From Heliocidaris erythrogramma (Eukaryota > Echinodermata > Echinoidea > Camarodonta > Echinometridae): a stretch of 64,000 nt of DNA. Numbering within the stretch: the stretch's first letter is position 1; each line of letters opens with the position of its first letter. The translations under genes were made by a program, and so were the position numbers. The stretch spans positions 25,897,501 through 25,961,500 of the forward strand of contig CM046870.1 of assembly GCA_025617745.1 (NCBI GenBank). The letters are read 5' to 3'. Of this stretch, positions 46,673-55,700 are shown in pieces. The notes under the pieces are model-generated. The model searched no databases. It was not told the DNA's origin and worked only from the letters and a program-made list of their open reading frames with translations.

Positions 46673-47637
46673 CCTAGTTAGGGTTAAAATATTTTCGAGT
46701 CTAAAAAAGAGTGTAGTTTGCATGAAACTACATACAGTAGATGGTATTTTTCAAAAGTTTTTCTTTTCTTGAAATTGCAGGAAATTGGATAAGATGGAGA
46801 AGAAGCAGAAACGTCTGGATTCCAAGAGCTCGAAGAAAAGAAGAGACAAGAAGAAGATGAAGAAGGGGAGGAAACCTTCCCATTCATCGGATGACAGTGA
46901 TAGCAGCCCAGATGAGCGTGATCAGAGAGACAGAAGAAGGGGAAAAGAAAAAGGGCACAGTGGAAAATCAAGAAGAAGGCGGTATTCTGACTCTTCCTCG
47001 GAGAGCGATTCAGAGCAGGACCGGAATAAGAAAAGTTCAAAGCACCGCGATGAGAGGAGGACGATCAAGAAGGAACCAGAGAGTGATGACCAAAGTAGGA
47101 AGAGGGGAAGAAAAGAGGAAAGAAGGAACATGGACAGAATGATAAAGAGAGAACCCAGAAGTGATAGTGAGGAGAGAAGACACAAGAAAAGCCACAGGAA
47201 AGAGGACAATGACAGCCACAGGAAAGAGGACAATGACAGCCACAGGGATAGGAAAATGAAAATCAAGGTTGAAAGGAGAAGTAGGGAGCAGGAGTCCCGA
47301 TTCTCCACGTCATGGTAGACATGATAGGAATGGGAGAGACAGGAAGATGAAGGAGCGGAGAGAAGAGGAAAGGATGGACAGGAGGAGAAGAGATGAAAGA
47401 TCTCAGTCTCCCAGCAGACAACGTGAAGACAGAAACAGAGAAAAGACTTCAAGGAACCATAGGGATGATATGAGTACTCATAACGAACGCAGACGGGATA
47501 GAGATAGAGATGAGGGTAACAGGGAAAGGGAGAAGAAGAAGGAGTACAGAGGACATCATCACCGTGGTGACCGTGATGGACGATACCATGAGGGAGGGAA
47601 GGCAATAGAGAGATGTTTAGCATTCCTTATTGAATGA
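38235..47637 (+). CDS. CIR1: CIR1, CBF1/RBPJ-interacting corepressor (gene span, 6 exons)
   Basis: CIR1 is a nuclear adaptor. In vertebrates it links the Notch effector RBPJ to SIN3/HDAC repression and also associates with splicing factors. Exons: 38235-38305, 43274-43368, 43888-44131, 44795-44941, 45302-45399 and 46781-47318 (or to 47637 in a shifted frame). The N-terminal Cir_N region ([35 protein letters not shown]) and a zinc-knuckle-like [16 protein letters not shown] are well conserved. The C-terminus is a charged Arg/Ser/Lys/Asp region. Phases agree from exon 2 to 6; exon 1 to exon 2 does not (see exon 1). Intron 1 (~5 kb) and intron 5 are filled by transposons. Confidence 0.93.
38465..38493. 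repeat. Perfect 13-bp hairpin
   Basis: GCAGCCCGAACAC and GTGTTCGGGCTGC form a perfect stem with a 3-base loop (GTA). It lies 17 bases before the end of the element at 38511. Confidence 0.85.
39049..39578. repeat. Tandem duplication, ~265-bp unit
   Basis: Two copies, starting at ~39049 and ~39320, share GGAAATGTACACAATGA, ATAGCTCGTTTCGCGAGAAT, AACATCGGTGAGTTG and CGAAGTATAGGAATGTAGC. Each contains a GGTGAGTTG that resembles a splice donor, but no continuing gene is visible. Confidence 0.85.
39578..39962. mobile_element. 385-bp miniature element nested in the 2.4-kb element
   Basis: The ends TGCGATCGAGCGACG...GGAACCTGG and CCAGGTTCC...CGTCGCTCGATAGCGCA are imperfect inverted repeats. It interrupts directly after the second 265-bp unit. 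A target duplication could not be fixed. Confidence 0.6.
40926..42225. other. CIR1 intron 1, AT-rich stretch with palindromes and octamer words
   Basis: Between the 2.4-kb element and the SINE cluster there is no recognised gene. ATGAATATTCAT-type palindromes recur (41211, 41260, 41306). There are TATGCAAAT octamer-like words (41951, 41986) and a GCGCATGCGC word (NRF1-like) near 41327. A short ATG frame at 41358 stops after a few codons. An unannotated alternative first exon cannot be excluded. Confidence 0.4.
42230..42360 (+). mobile_element. SINE copy A (Pol III type)
   Basis: GTTGTGGCGTGCGCCTGTAA resembles the A-box region of 7SL/tRNA-like promoters, and GGTTCGAGACTG resembles a B box ~60 bp later. 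The tail GATGGTGACGTTAAAGGTCG is of the GGNGACGTTAAA type seen in several invertebrate SINE tails. It is the first of three alternating copies. Confidence 0.65.
42416..42550 (-). mobile_element. SINE copy B (inverted)
   Basis: Almost exact reverse complement of copy A. It is bounded on both sides by an inverted pair containing AATTGGG..TTTACAGACGTG and TATCAATCAGATA (42382-42418 against 42552-42588). Confidence 0.7.
42600..42729 (+). mobile_element. SINE copy C
   Basis: Same orientation as copy A and nearly identical, ending in GACGTAAATAAT and a short A-rich tail. Confidence 0.65.
42838..43105 (-). repeat. Inverted fragment of the 2.4-kb element family
   Basis: Diverged reverse complement of 38640-38910: shared GTGAGATTTTTAAG(G/A)GCTGAATTTGAAAG, TTATCTTATTTTTCCCCC and GATTTTAGTCTAAGACATCGGC-type words. 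It lies ~170 bp before CIR1 exon 2. Confidence 0.7.
43274..43368 (+). CDS. CIR1: CIR1 exon 2
   Basis: Acceptor CACCACAG, donor AG|GTATAT. Reads [20 protein letters not shown], then [11 protein letters not shown] plus two bases of Arg. This is the coiled, charged part of the Cir_N domain. Confidence 0.93.
43440..43490. repeat. (AAT)n microsatellite
   Basis: AATAAT repeats with a few interruptions, in CIR1 intron 2. Confidence 0.85.
43718..43772 (+). other. Possible cryptic (poison) exon of CIR1
   Basis: The acceptor and start of exon 3 are duplicated 170 bp upstream (CCCACAAACTGATTTCCATG, then CTACAG|GCAGCTGATGGGAGG). This copy then diverges and ends on a good donor, CAG|GTGAGT. It is 55 nt long and reads [19 protein letters not shown]. 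Since 55 is not a multiple of 3, splicing it between exons 2 and 3 would shift exon 3 out of frame. Confidence 0.5.
43888..44131 (+). CDS. CIR1: CIR1 exon 3
   Basis: Acceptor TTCTACAG, donor GAG|GTAGGA. Encodes [20 protein letters not shown], then an acidic stretch, [31 protein letters not shown] and [14 protein letters not shown]. The Cys that completes the zinc-knuckle-like motif is the first residue of exon 4. Confidence 0.95.
44498..44532. repeat. G homopolymer (about 30 bases)
   Basis: Long G run in CIR1 intron 3, interrupted only at its ends. Its length is likely unreliable in assembly. Confidence 0.85.
44795..44941 (+). CDS. CIR1: CIR1 exon 4
   Basis: Acceptor TCGACAG, donor CAG|GTGAGA; 49 codons, phase 0 on both sides. 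Reads CPMF, a variable linker, then [20 protein letters not shown]. The ALK(R/Q)NVLGR motif is conserved in CIR1 proteins. Confidence 0.94.
45302..45399 (+). CDS. CIR1: CIR1 exon 5
   Basis: Acceptor TGATTGCAG, donor AA|GTAAGT. Reads [20 protein letters not shown] and [13 protein letters not shown] (last codon split). The EEAFLKSL...KLL(R/K)KLD block is shared with vertebrate CIR1. Confidence 0.94.
45866..46685. mobile_element. 0.82-kb inverted-repeat element in CIR1 intron 5
   Basis: Perfect 19-bp inverted ends AACCCTAACTAGGCCGGGG and CCCCGGCCTAGTTAGGGTT, with G and C runs just inside. The right end has a C run of ~45 bases. The interior is AT-rich with TATGCAAATT-type words. No target duplication could be identified and no coding sequence is seen. 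Confidence 0.75.
46781..47318 (+). CDS. CIR1: CIR1 exon 6 (last exon, RS/KE-rich)
   Basis: Acceptor GAAATTGCAG. Starts [20 protein letters not shown] and continues as a Lys/Arg/Ser/Asp/Glu-rich tail with a short duplication (SHRKEDND twice). The frame stops at 47316-47318 after FSTSW. A second frame, open from ~47269 to 47637, continues in the same style ([18 protein letters not shown]). The true end may therefore be 47637, reached through a one-base difference or an unseen splice. Vertebrate CIR1 also ends in a long RS-like tail. Confidence 0.88.
47269..47637 (+). CDS. CIR1: Continuation of the CIR1 RS-like tail in a shifted frame
   Basis: This frame (+1 relative to exon 6) shows the Arg/Asp/Glu/Ser composition expected of the CIR1 tail, including [11 protein letters not shown] and [11 protein letters not shown], and ends [10 protein letters not shown]. 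The composition switches from one frame to the other near 47265-47318, which is the mark of an indel or an alternative splice. Confidence 0.6.
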   Translation: MKGEVGSRSPDSPRHGRHDRNGRDRKMKERREEERMDRRRRDERSQSPSRQREDRNREKTSRNHRDDMSTHNERRRDRDRDEGNREREKKKEYRGHHHRGDRDGRYHEGGKAIERCLAFLIE

Positions 47638-48013
47638 ACATTGTATGATAGGTACTCCCACACAGGTTTTTCAATTGCCTTTACAAAGAGTACTTGCATA
47701 CAAGATTTTGGCTCCTGAAGTCGAGAGCTGTACCAGCTATCAATAACACTAAAACATCATATTACTACTTGACTTTCCTATGAAGAAAAAAATGGCACTG
47801 GGGAACTGAAAGTTCTACTTTGGAAATCGTCATTCAAAATTTATATTATGAGATATGCAGAAATAGTATTCCTTCCAGTCATATGTACTCTTATCTCCCA
47901 CACATACATGTACTCAAACACACACTCTCTCTCATTTTCTCACTCTGTATAGTTTTGTTGTTGATAAATCAGTAAGCATTACCTGATTATGCTAGTTGCA
48001 GCCAGTACATTTA

Positions 48014-48156
48014 CAGGGATGCCACTTTTCAGACAAAAGTAGGAATTCCTACTTTTTCAACATATTTTTAGCCATAGAAAACTACTTTTTATGTACACAA
48101 GGGCCCATTCTAGATGATTTTTCCTACTTTTTTGTCAATTCTAAGTGGCATCCCTG
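48014..48156. mobile_element. 143-bp hAT-like miniature element
   Basis: The ends CAGGGATGCCACTT and AAGTGGCATCCCTG are perfect inverted repeats. CATTTA is repeated on both sides (48008-48013 and 48157-48162), part of a likely target duplication. CAGGGATGCC is a hAT-style end. Located 3' of CIR1. Confidence 0.75.
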
Positions 48157-48305
48157 CATTTACTAAAGTTTCAAACATAAGTCCAACCATATTGACCCAG
48201 TTAGTATATTTAGATCACGTCCACTAAACTGCATTATTACACATTGTCATATAACTTTTAGAGAAGTATTTCTAGTTGAACTCCTTCTAGCAGTTTGTTT
48301 TACAA

Positions 48306-48805
48306 NNNNNNNNNNNNNNNNNNNNNNNNNNNNNNNNNNNNNNNNNNNNNNNNNNNNNNNNNNNNNNNNNNNNNNNNNNNNNNNNNNNNNNNNNNNNNNN
48401 NNNNNNNNNNNNNNNNNNNNNNNNNNNNNNNNNNNNNNNNNNNNNNNNNNNNNNNNNNNNNNNNNNNNNNNNNNNNNNNNNNNNNNNNNNNNNNNNNNNN
48501 NNNNNNNNNNNNNNNNNNNNNNNNNNNNNNNNNNNNNNNNNNNNNNNNNNNNNNNNNNNNNNNNNNNNNNNNNNNNNNNNNNNNNNNNNNNNNNNNNNNN
48601 NNNNNNNNNNNNNNNNNNNNNNNNNNNNNNNNNNNNNNNNNNNNNNNNNNNNNNNNNNNNNNNNNNNNNNNNNNNNNNNNNNNNNNNNNNNNNNNNNNNN
48701 NNNNNNNNNNNNNNNNNNNNNNNNNNNNNNNNNNNNNNNNNNNNNNNNNNNNNNNNNNNNNNNNNNNNNNNNNNNNNNNNNNNNNNNNNNNNNNNNNNNN
48801 NNNNN
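48306..48805. other. Assembly gap (500 N)
   Basis: Exactly 500 unknown bases, most likely a gap of unspecified size. Open frames through it are meaningless. The Penelope-like fragment to its right probably continues into it. Confidence 0.99.
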
Positions 48806-49614
48806 GCCCACGATGCAAGACATGCTCCGTCTTTCTACAGAACGTAACATCAGTGGCCCCAAGGGCAATTTCACCATCCATGATAATTTCACCTGCACGA
48901 CGGAGAATGTAATCTACGTGATTTGTTGCAAGGCCTGCAATCTACTGTACGTGGGCGAAACCAAGCGGCGTCTAGCGGACCGGGTTACTGAACATCTACG
49001 TTCCATACGTCTGAACACAAGTGGCTTGCCTGTTGCACGCCATTTCAACTCCCCGGCCACTCGGTTGAAGACTTCAAAGTGATCGGCGCCATCAAGTGCA
49101 ATGGCGATGATCTATCCAGGAAGAGAAGGGAGGAAAGACTGATTTTCCACCTGGGAACCCTTCATCCTCGTGGGATGAATGTAACATTTCGATCATTTCG
49201 TACGAATTGAATGTTTTCTTTTTGTCCTTTCCACCTTTCTCTTCCATTCTTCGTTCTGCTTTTCTTCTACTTTTTTTTTTCCTCTCTCTCCCTCTCTTCC
49301 TTTTGCTCTTTACTCTCTTTCTTCACTACTTCCTCCTTTTCCCCCTTTTCTTCTTTTTTTTCTTTCCGTTGTGCTTCATCTTCCTCTCTTTATTTTCTTT
49401 GTTCCTCTCCCTCTCTCTCTCTCTCCCTCTTCCCCCCCCCCCTTTTTTTTTCCTCTCTTCTTTTCCCTTCCCCCTCTCTCTCCCCCCTTCCACCACCCCT
49501 TTCTCTCTTTCTTTTTCCCTTGTTTCTTTATGACTTTTTACTCCGACATCCCCTCTCCCTTTCCTTCCTTCTCGCTTTTGTGTTTTCTCTTGTTTCCCTT
49601 CTTTCTTTGTGACG

Positions 49615-49651
<37 letters not shown>

Positions 49652-50110
49652 AACTTTCTTTACCATGGTTGCGCGAGTTTCCATGGAGCTTTGTCCCTTT
49701 TAGCGCTTCTCCTTTTTTGTTTTCTTTTTCTCTTCTTTTATGACGTTTTATTACGCCTCTATCTCTATTTCTTTCTCTCTCTCTCTCTCCTCTTTAACTT
49801 CTTTTACCATGGTTGCGCGAGTTTCCATGGAGCTTTCTCCCTTTCTGCGCTTCTGCTCTATTACGCCTCTATATCTTTCTCTTTCTCTCTCTCTCTCCCT
49901 CTCCTCTCCTTCCTGATCTCTACCATGGTTGCGCTGGTATCCATGGAGCTTTTGCGTTGTTTTTTTTTTTTTTTTTTTTTTTTTGCGCTTCACGCTCTTT
50001 TGTGTACCTATCTAATAAATTTTCATCATTTCCTGATGAAGGCCTATGGCCGAAAATTCGAATTTTTTCATCGTATACGGACTTTTCATTCCTATTTTGT
50101 CTATAACTTT
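48806..50110 (+). mobile_element. Penelope-like element remnant with GIY-YIG domain
   Basis: Bases 48813-49082 encode a GIY-YIG type endonuclease core: GNFTIHDNFTCTTENVIYVI, CCKACNLLYVGETKRRLADR and VTEHLRSIRLN...PVARHFN. After a frame change near 49080 the wording continues (VIGAIKCNGDD-like, then ERLIFHLGTLHPRGMN) to ~49185. A long pyrimidine-rich tract follows. At 50033 CTGATGA...GAAA with a GGCC stem looks like the remnant of the hammerhead motif found in such elements, but its outer stem does not pair. The RT part is absent or in the gap. Confidence 0.75.
49207..49982 (+). repeat. Pyrimidine-rich tract with three CCATGG-bounded units
   Basis: Mostly T/C. Three copies of CCATGGTTGCGCGAGTTTCC-ATGGAGCTTT lie near 49662, 49807 and 49923, followed by GCGCTTC and TTACGCCTCTAT words, with spacing ~145 and ~116 bp. 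Peptides read from it are low complexity and are not called as genes. Confidence 0.8.
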
Positions 50111-50139
50111 GCAAGTCCGAAGCAGAACTATATATTTTT

Positions 50140-50150
50140 TATATAATATT

Positions 50151-50189
<39 letters not shown>

Positions 50190-50190
50190 C
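50140..50190. repeat. (TA)n microsatellite
   Basis: TA repeats with few interruptions. Confidence 0.85.
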
Positions 50191-52019
50191 AGCCTTTAGT
50201 TATCAAATTGGCACCAATTATTCTTTAATTACAAAAATCAATCATACATACAATGTAATGTAGTTTAAGACAGATCAAATGTATATGAAATGAATGGATG
50301 TGAGTTTAAAAAGATTACGACACGGAACATAGAAATGGCCAATTTTACGCTTAAGTAGTGATAATAAATTCCACACTGCGTTGCCAATTTAAGGACTTAT
50401 TTTAAGGCTTATTATCAGTTATGTCGTCTTATTCATAGACAGCACGATGTACTGAAACAGAAGTGGACTCTAAAATTTTCAGTGATTTTTTGCTCTTTCT
50501 GCAAGTAATTCATAACATTCTGGATCAAAAGATAATGCAAGCCCACGTCTCTAAAGCGGACATCTATGAGAGATGTTAGGCCTATATAAGGGAATCTATG
50601 AGGGCCTTTTCGGACGTTTGAAGACCTTGGGGGAGGGGGTATGATGCCGCCCCAAAGGCTACAGCCGACGAGACGGACAGCATACTAACCCACGAGAATG
50701 ATAATCCTCGAGACCGACACAGTCTGTATTTATAACTTTTCCAATAAATTTCTTTGGTGTTTTCCTTCCTTATTCTTCTTCTCTCCATTCTTTTCTTACC
50801 GTATTATTTTTTTTCTTCTATATTTTCTTATATATATTTCTATATTTTTTCTATGACTATCCTCTTCTAGCTCTTTCCATTTTCTCAAGTTTTTCCCCAT
50901 TCTTTACTCTTTTCTGTTTCGGTATCTCCTCACTCATTTATTTACTTTTCCTTTGTCGAATGAATAGATGGACGGATAAATAAGAGTTCATTCATAAATT
51001 ACAACTTTTCACGTATAAGTGGCCATCTTGTGAGTGCTTTATACAGGAAAGCTCGTAAATCTGTTCTCAGCATGGCGAGGGGGGGGGGGGGGGGGGTGAT
51101 AGAACCAAAAGTATTATATTTATTTTTTTCGCCGGTTTTCGCCCCAAAAATGTTCATAATATTTATACAGTTTTTTTGTTACACACATTTATCTGAAATA
51201 TAGTCTGATAGTATAAATGATCTGTAAAAGGAATTGACCAATATGACTTTATTCCGAAGTTTTGATGCATAATAAAGATATTTTTATGTAATATGTATAT
51301 GGATTAAACCGATTAAAGCTCAGTTTCCTTACATACACAATCAGTAACCGGAGTGAACTGGGACAAAGTGGAGCCACCTCAGAGGCAACATGCGATCCCA
51401 TCACGGAGCTACACGGTGGCACTGCGGTTGCTGTCGGAGGCTCCGTATCGATTCCGCAGCTTTCCGGGGATGCTCCGTGGCTTTCCCCCAAATTCGGCGT
51501 TACTGCCGTGTTAATCTGCGTTGGCCCCGTCTCCTCAACGCGTTGAGAGCGTAATCACACCGCGTTAAAGGCCCACTAAAGAGTCCAACAGTCAACGCGA
51601 CCGTTAGCCTTCTTGTCATTTTAGGGGGTTCATGACTGTTCCTATGAATTTCCCTATGGATTTCTTATTTTTTTCTTTCATCTTCACTTCTTTCTTTCCT
51701 TATGTATTTTCTATGTACTACATAGGCCTAATAGGCCTATTTCTATTTCTGTCAGGTTTTTTTTATCCTTAATAACACGATCAAAACTACTTTCGAAAAA
51801 TAAACTCAATGACAATTTCAAAGGCCTATTGTTCTGCCAATAGAAATGAGGTCCGGATTACGTAATAGGCGATTGTAATGTTCGCACATTTCTAAAGGTG
51901 ATAGACAGGGCTAGTTGATTTTTCGAAAGTACTTTTTATCGTGTTTTATTTGTTTCTTTGTTTTACCCTTCTTTCAATTCTTTCAATTTCTATGTGTTTC
52001 CTTTTCTATCCTCTTCTCT
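50191..52019. other. Non-coding stretch, nothing recognised
   Basis: AT-rich, with a G run at ~51079-51097 and a somewhat more GC-rich segment at 51340-51600. That segment has no domain in any frame. Confidence 0.45.
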
Positions 52020-52023
52020 TTAA

Positions 52024-52315
52024 GGGATACGCCACCAGGCGGCCGTGGGGATAGTCAGGATTGCGAAAGCCTTATTCACTCGTACACAAAGTTTGTGCGT
52101 CGAACGCGTCCGTCGGACTGCTGGGATAATATTTCGGACTGCACGAAGCCGACCGAATCTCGCACGAGAGCTCGAGCTCAGGCGGAGCGTGCATGTTGCG
52201 CGGCGACCAGTCTGTCCGAGGTTTACTCCCTGCGGGGCAACGGCATGAATCGGGTAACGATCACGGTGCCCTCTCGCGGCATAAAAACGCCCACAATCTG
52301 CGGTTGAGTATCCCT
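52024..52315. mobile_element. TTAA-flanked miniature element, GGGATAC type, copy A
   Basis: The ends GGGATAC(GCC) and (GA)GTATCCC are inverted and flanked by TTAA (52020-52023, 52316-52319). The interior shares TCACTCGTACACAA, GTCGGACTGC, GCGGAGCGTGCATG, GCGCGGCGACCAGTCTGTC and CTCGCGGCATAAAAACG with 62728-63176. Copy A lacks the element inserted in copy B. Confidence 0.82.
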
Positions 52316-52613
52316 TTAATATATTTCGTGATGTATTCCTCTCAGTTTCCTTCTTCCATCTTCTTTTTTTTCCTTTTATCTGTTTTATGCATTTCGTTTT
52401 TCTTATGTTTTGTTCCTTGTTCCTTGTTTTGTCGGTCTCATGGACTGTCGGTCATCTGGAGCGTCTGCCGTAGGCTTATGTGGATCTATTCTCGGATTAC
52501 CTCGATGGCCCCAATCTTTTTATCGCGTATGTTACAGGTTGTATGCCAATTAAAATTCAGATTTTCTATCCAATTACCAAGCAGACAGACTGTCACAGAA
52601 AAACCTCTGCAGG

Positions 52614-52718
52614 ATGTGGGATTCCGACTCTGGTCGTGAACCGTACGATGACTGTTATGATGATTACGATGACGAATACGATGAGGAAGCAGACCAAAAA
52701 AATCGTGAAAACTTTGAG
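52614..52718 (+). CDS. BTB-BACK gene, exon 1 (acidic N-terminus)
   Basis: An ATG at 52614 opens 35 codons that end on GAG|GTAAGA: MWDSDSGREP, then a strongly acidic Asp/Tyr/Glu stretch, then QKNRENFE. Phase 0 matches exon 2. CTCTGCAG just before could also act as an acceptor, so an upstream non-coding exon is possible. No signal peptide is seen. Confidence 0.6.
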
Positions 52719-55700
52719 GTAAGAGCATGAAGAACCGAACAGTGATTTCACGTTATGGTGTTGGTGTTTGGTTTGGTGTTTAGAGCAAAATTTTTCCTAA
52801 ATTCAAGCTCCAGCACCGCTGTTCAGATTTAACTCTTTATATGCCACTCAGATAATATCCTTGTGCCACCTTTTTTTTTCAAGCGGTAGTTTTACCAACA
52901 TCTCCTAGTATATTTTACAACTTCCGGTAAAATGATTACAACATAGGCCTACAGGTGATGAAGGGATTATCATTAAGCCAATTATGATCCCGAAGTGGGT
53001 TATTTTTCATTTTTCATTTATTTTCATATTTCTCATGTTACATTTACATTTCAAAAATAAATACATACATAAATAACATAAAGGTAAATGGTCAAAAATA
53101 TGATGGAAAGCAAGCTTGTAAAGCTGTAGGCCTCGGTGAAATCATTTGTGGTAATGAATGGAGGACGGATATGAATGAATACGACCAATCAAAATACATC
53201 CGAAAAATAAAAAAAAGGAAAGAAAAAAGATAACATGCAGTGGTGTATTTTATTTCCTTTTCTTACAATGCAGACAAATGTACTTAAATTATTGTACAAT
53301 TATGGGTGTTCAGCTGGTAAACAAGCATTACGGATAATAAAAAATGACTTGATCTGCATATACATATACATATAAATATAAATAACGGAATGAAACCAAG
53401 CGCATTGTCCGTCGAACTCTCGGATATAAAAAAGTAAGGACGATTTATAATTTTTAGACGCATTTCCCAGAGCATGACAGCCAAACCCAGTACGCTTGGG
53501 CGTAAAAGTTATACATTTGACATCAATATATGTTTTAAACAGCAGTTCCTTCAGTTTATGTTTGAAAGAATATAAAGAGGGACTTTCGATTAACTCTAAC
53601 GGGCGGGCATTCCAGTAACTGGGTCCTGTAAACATAATTGTTTTGGGGCAAAAATAGTTCGGGTACGTGGATGATATACATTGCTCTGACGTGCAGGATA
53701 AGCATGTAGGGATCAATTTTTCGAAACATTTGTAAAAATATTTAAAGGACAATTAACCCCACGTGATATTCTAGATGCACCTATTGTCTGCTACGTCTTT
53801 CCATGGAGGCTGCCATTTTGTGCATGACACGGATCATTAGGTACCATATGCATTGATAATAGCCTACCTTTACAACAGATACGTCGCTTTGTTCTGATTG
53901 TATTACGATTGTTATTGGCCATGGGCCTAGATAATTGACGACCCATGAGTTCTAATAGCCATCCTGTAAAGCAGATTCCTCGCTTTGTTTTGGTATTGTT
54001 ACGATTGTCTCCGTCCTTGACGTCAATTCTCCGTCCTTGACGTATATTTTTTATGAAGTATATTTTTTATGAACAAATTAAGACCTTTTAAAAAATATAT
54101 AAAACTAAACTTACATTTCAGAATATGTGACTTTATCTAATATATATTTGTCCTCTAAAAATCAATTACAAGTTAACGATGAAGGAAATTTTACTTGGGA
54201 TGAAAAATATGTTCGTGTACACATAAAGTAATGGCAGCCCCCTTATTATTGCTAGCAGACGATAACTTGGCTGGAAAATAGTGATTTATATCTATATCCT
54301 GTGTTTTTACATGAAATTGCATGTATCAAATAAGAGGCATATACTACACCATTCAAAATAAGCTAATTCATACGCTGAGGTTAATTTCCCTTTAACAGAT
54401 AAATAAATTAGCAGATAAATAAATTATACATGAAAATACATTGTAAACGTTGTAATAGAATAGGTCTGATACTTTTAGGATCTTGTTTGCATGGAACAGG
54501 TCGTGTGTGACAAGTATCCTACGTGATTAACATTTCTAGTAGCACGTTTTTGAATGCGAGAATGTATATTTACCAATTTTCCACAAGCGTTACCCTAGGC
54601 GAGAATTCCATTGCTGAGGTATGGAGTCATTAAAGTATAATAAACTGATAATAAAATTTTACTGGGAAAGAAGTGTTTAAGTCTATTAAGTATTCCGGTA
54701 TTTCTTGAAAGGACCTTACTCAGATAACTAATGTGGATTTCCAAGATAAATCACTATCAATATAAATTCCCAGAAATTTAGTGCAGTCGACTTGTTTTAG
54801 TTCATTATTATTAAAATTGACATGATTAGGAACTATATTGAATGAATTAATAAATAGCATAATAAGAGTTTTATCTATATTTAGTGATAACTTTTTGCAT
54901 AAATCCAGAACTGAACACAGGTTCTTTAGTTATAGTGTCAACTAGAGTTTAAGAGTCTCGATATGTAAAGAATAATAGTATCATCCGCAAAACAAATGAA
55001 TGAAAGTAACTGTGAAGAATTTCTGAGATCATTAATATATAAAATAAACAATAGCGGGCCAAGTAGGGAACCTTGGGGACGCCACATGTAACCAATTTCA
55101 AGTGAGAATCATGACCGTTGACACTGACAAACTGTTTTCTATTAGATAGTCTATGAACCAATCTAGAGGCACTCCACGTACACCATAGTGACTAACTTGC
55201 AGGCCCTAAATTAAAATATCGTGGTTAATCGTGTCAAAGGCTTTTGAAATGTCTAGAAAAACCCCAATAGTGTGCGAAACGTTATCAATTTCGTGGGCTA
55301 TTTTTTTCTATGAAAGCCAATAAAGCATGAGTTGTACTGTGATTCTTCGAAAACCAAACTCAGCGTCAAATAGAATTTTGTTATTGACAAAAAAATTGAC
55401 TGTTCGGGAATATTGAAATGGATGTTAAAAGTGAATCGGACGGTAATTGGTAAATGTGGGCGCGCGCAAAATTTGAAAATTGTCAAAATGGTATAAAATC
55501 AATTTTTGGCATGTTGCAGGCCATTTTTAAGCATTTGATAATTTTTCCGCGCGCATCAATGACTTTTATGACCGTTCCACAGCCCACCTCCATAGTTGTA
55601 CTTGTTCATCTCTAGTTTAATTTGTGTTTAATACTGTAGGAAGACTAAACATTCCAGTTTTTAAGTTGTCGATTCTGTTCTTACCTTATACCAATTAACT

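Noticed and set aside
46922-47623. 233-codon open frame on the minus strand
   Set aside because: It is the complement of the purine-rich CIR1 tail; the Ser/Leu-rich peptide is a shadow of the coding strand.
48287-48912. Open frames through the gap
   Set aside because: They exist only because N positions do not produce stops.
49207-50146. Several overlapping Ser/Leu/Phe-rich open frames
   Set aside because: All come from a pyrimidine-rich repeat tract; composition is fully explained by the repeat.
51240-51500. Short minus-strand open frame in a GC-richer segment
   Set aside because: No domain, and no splice or start context.
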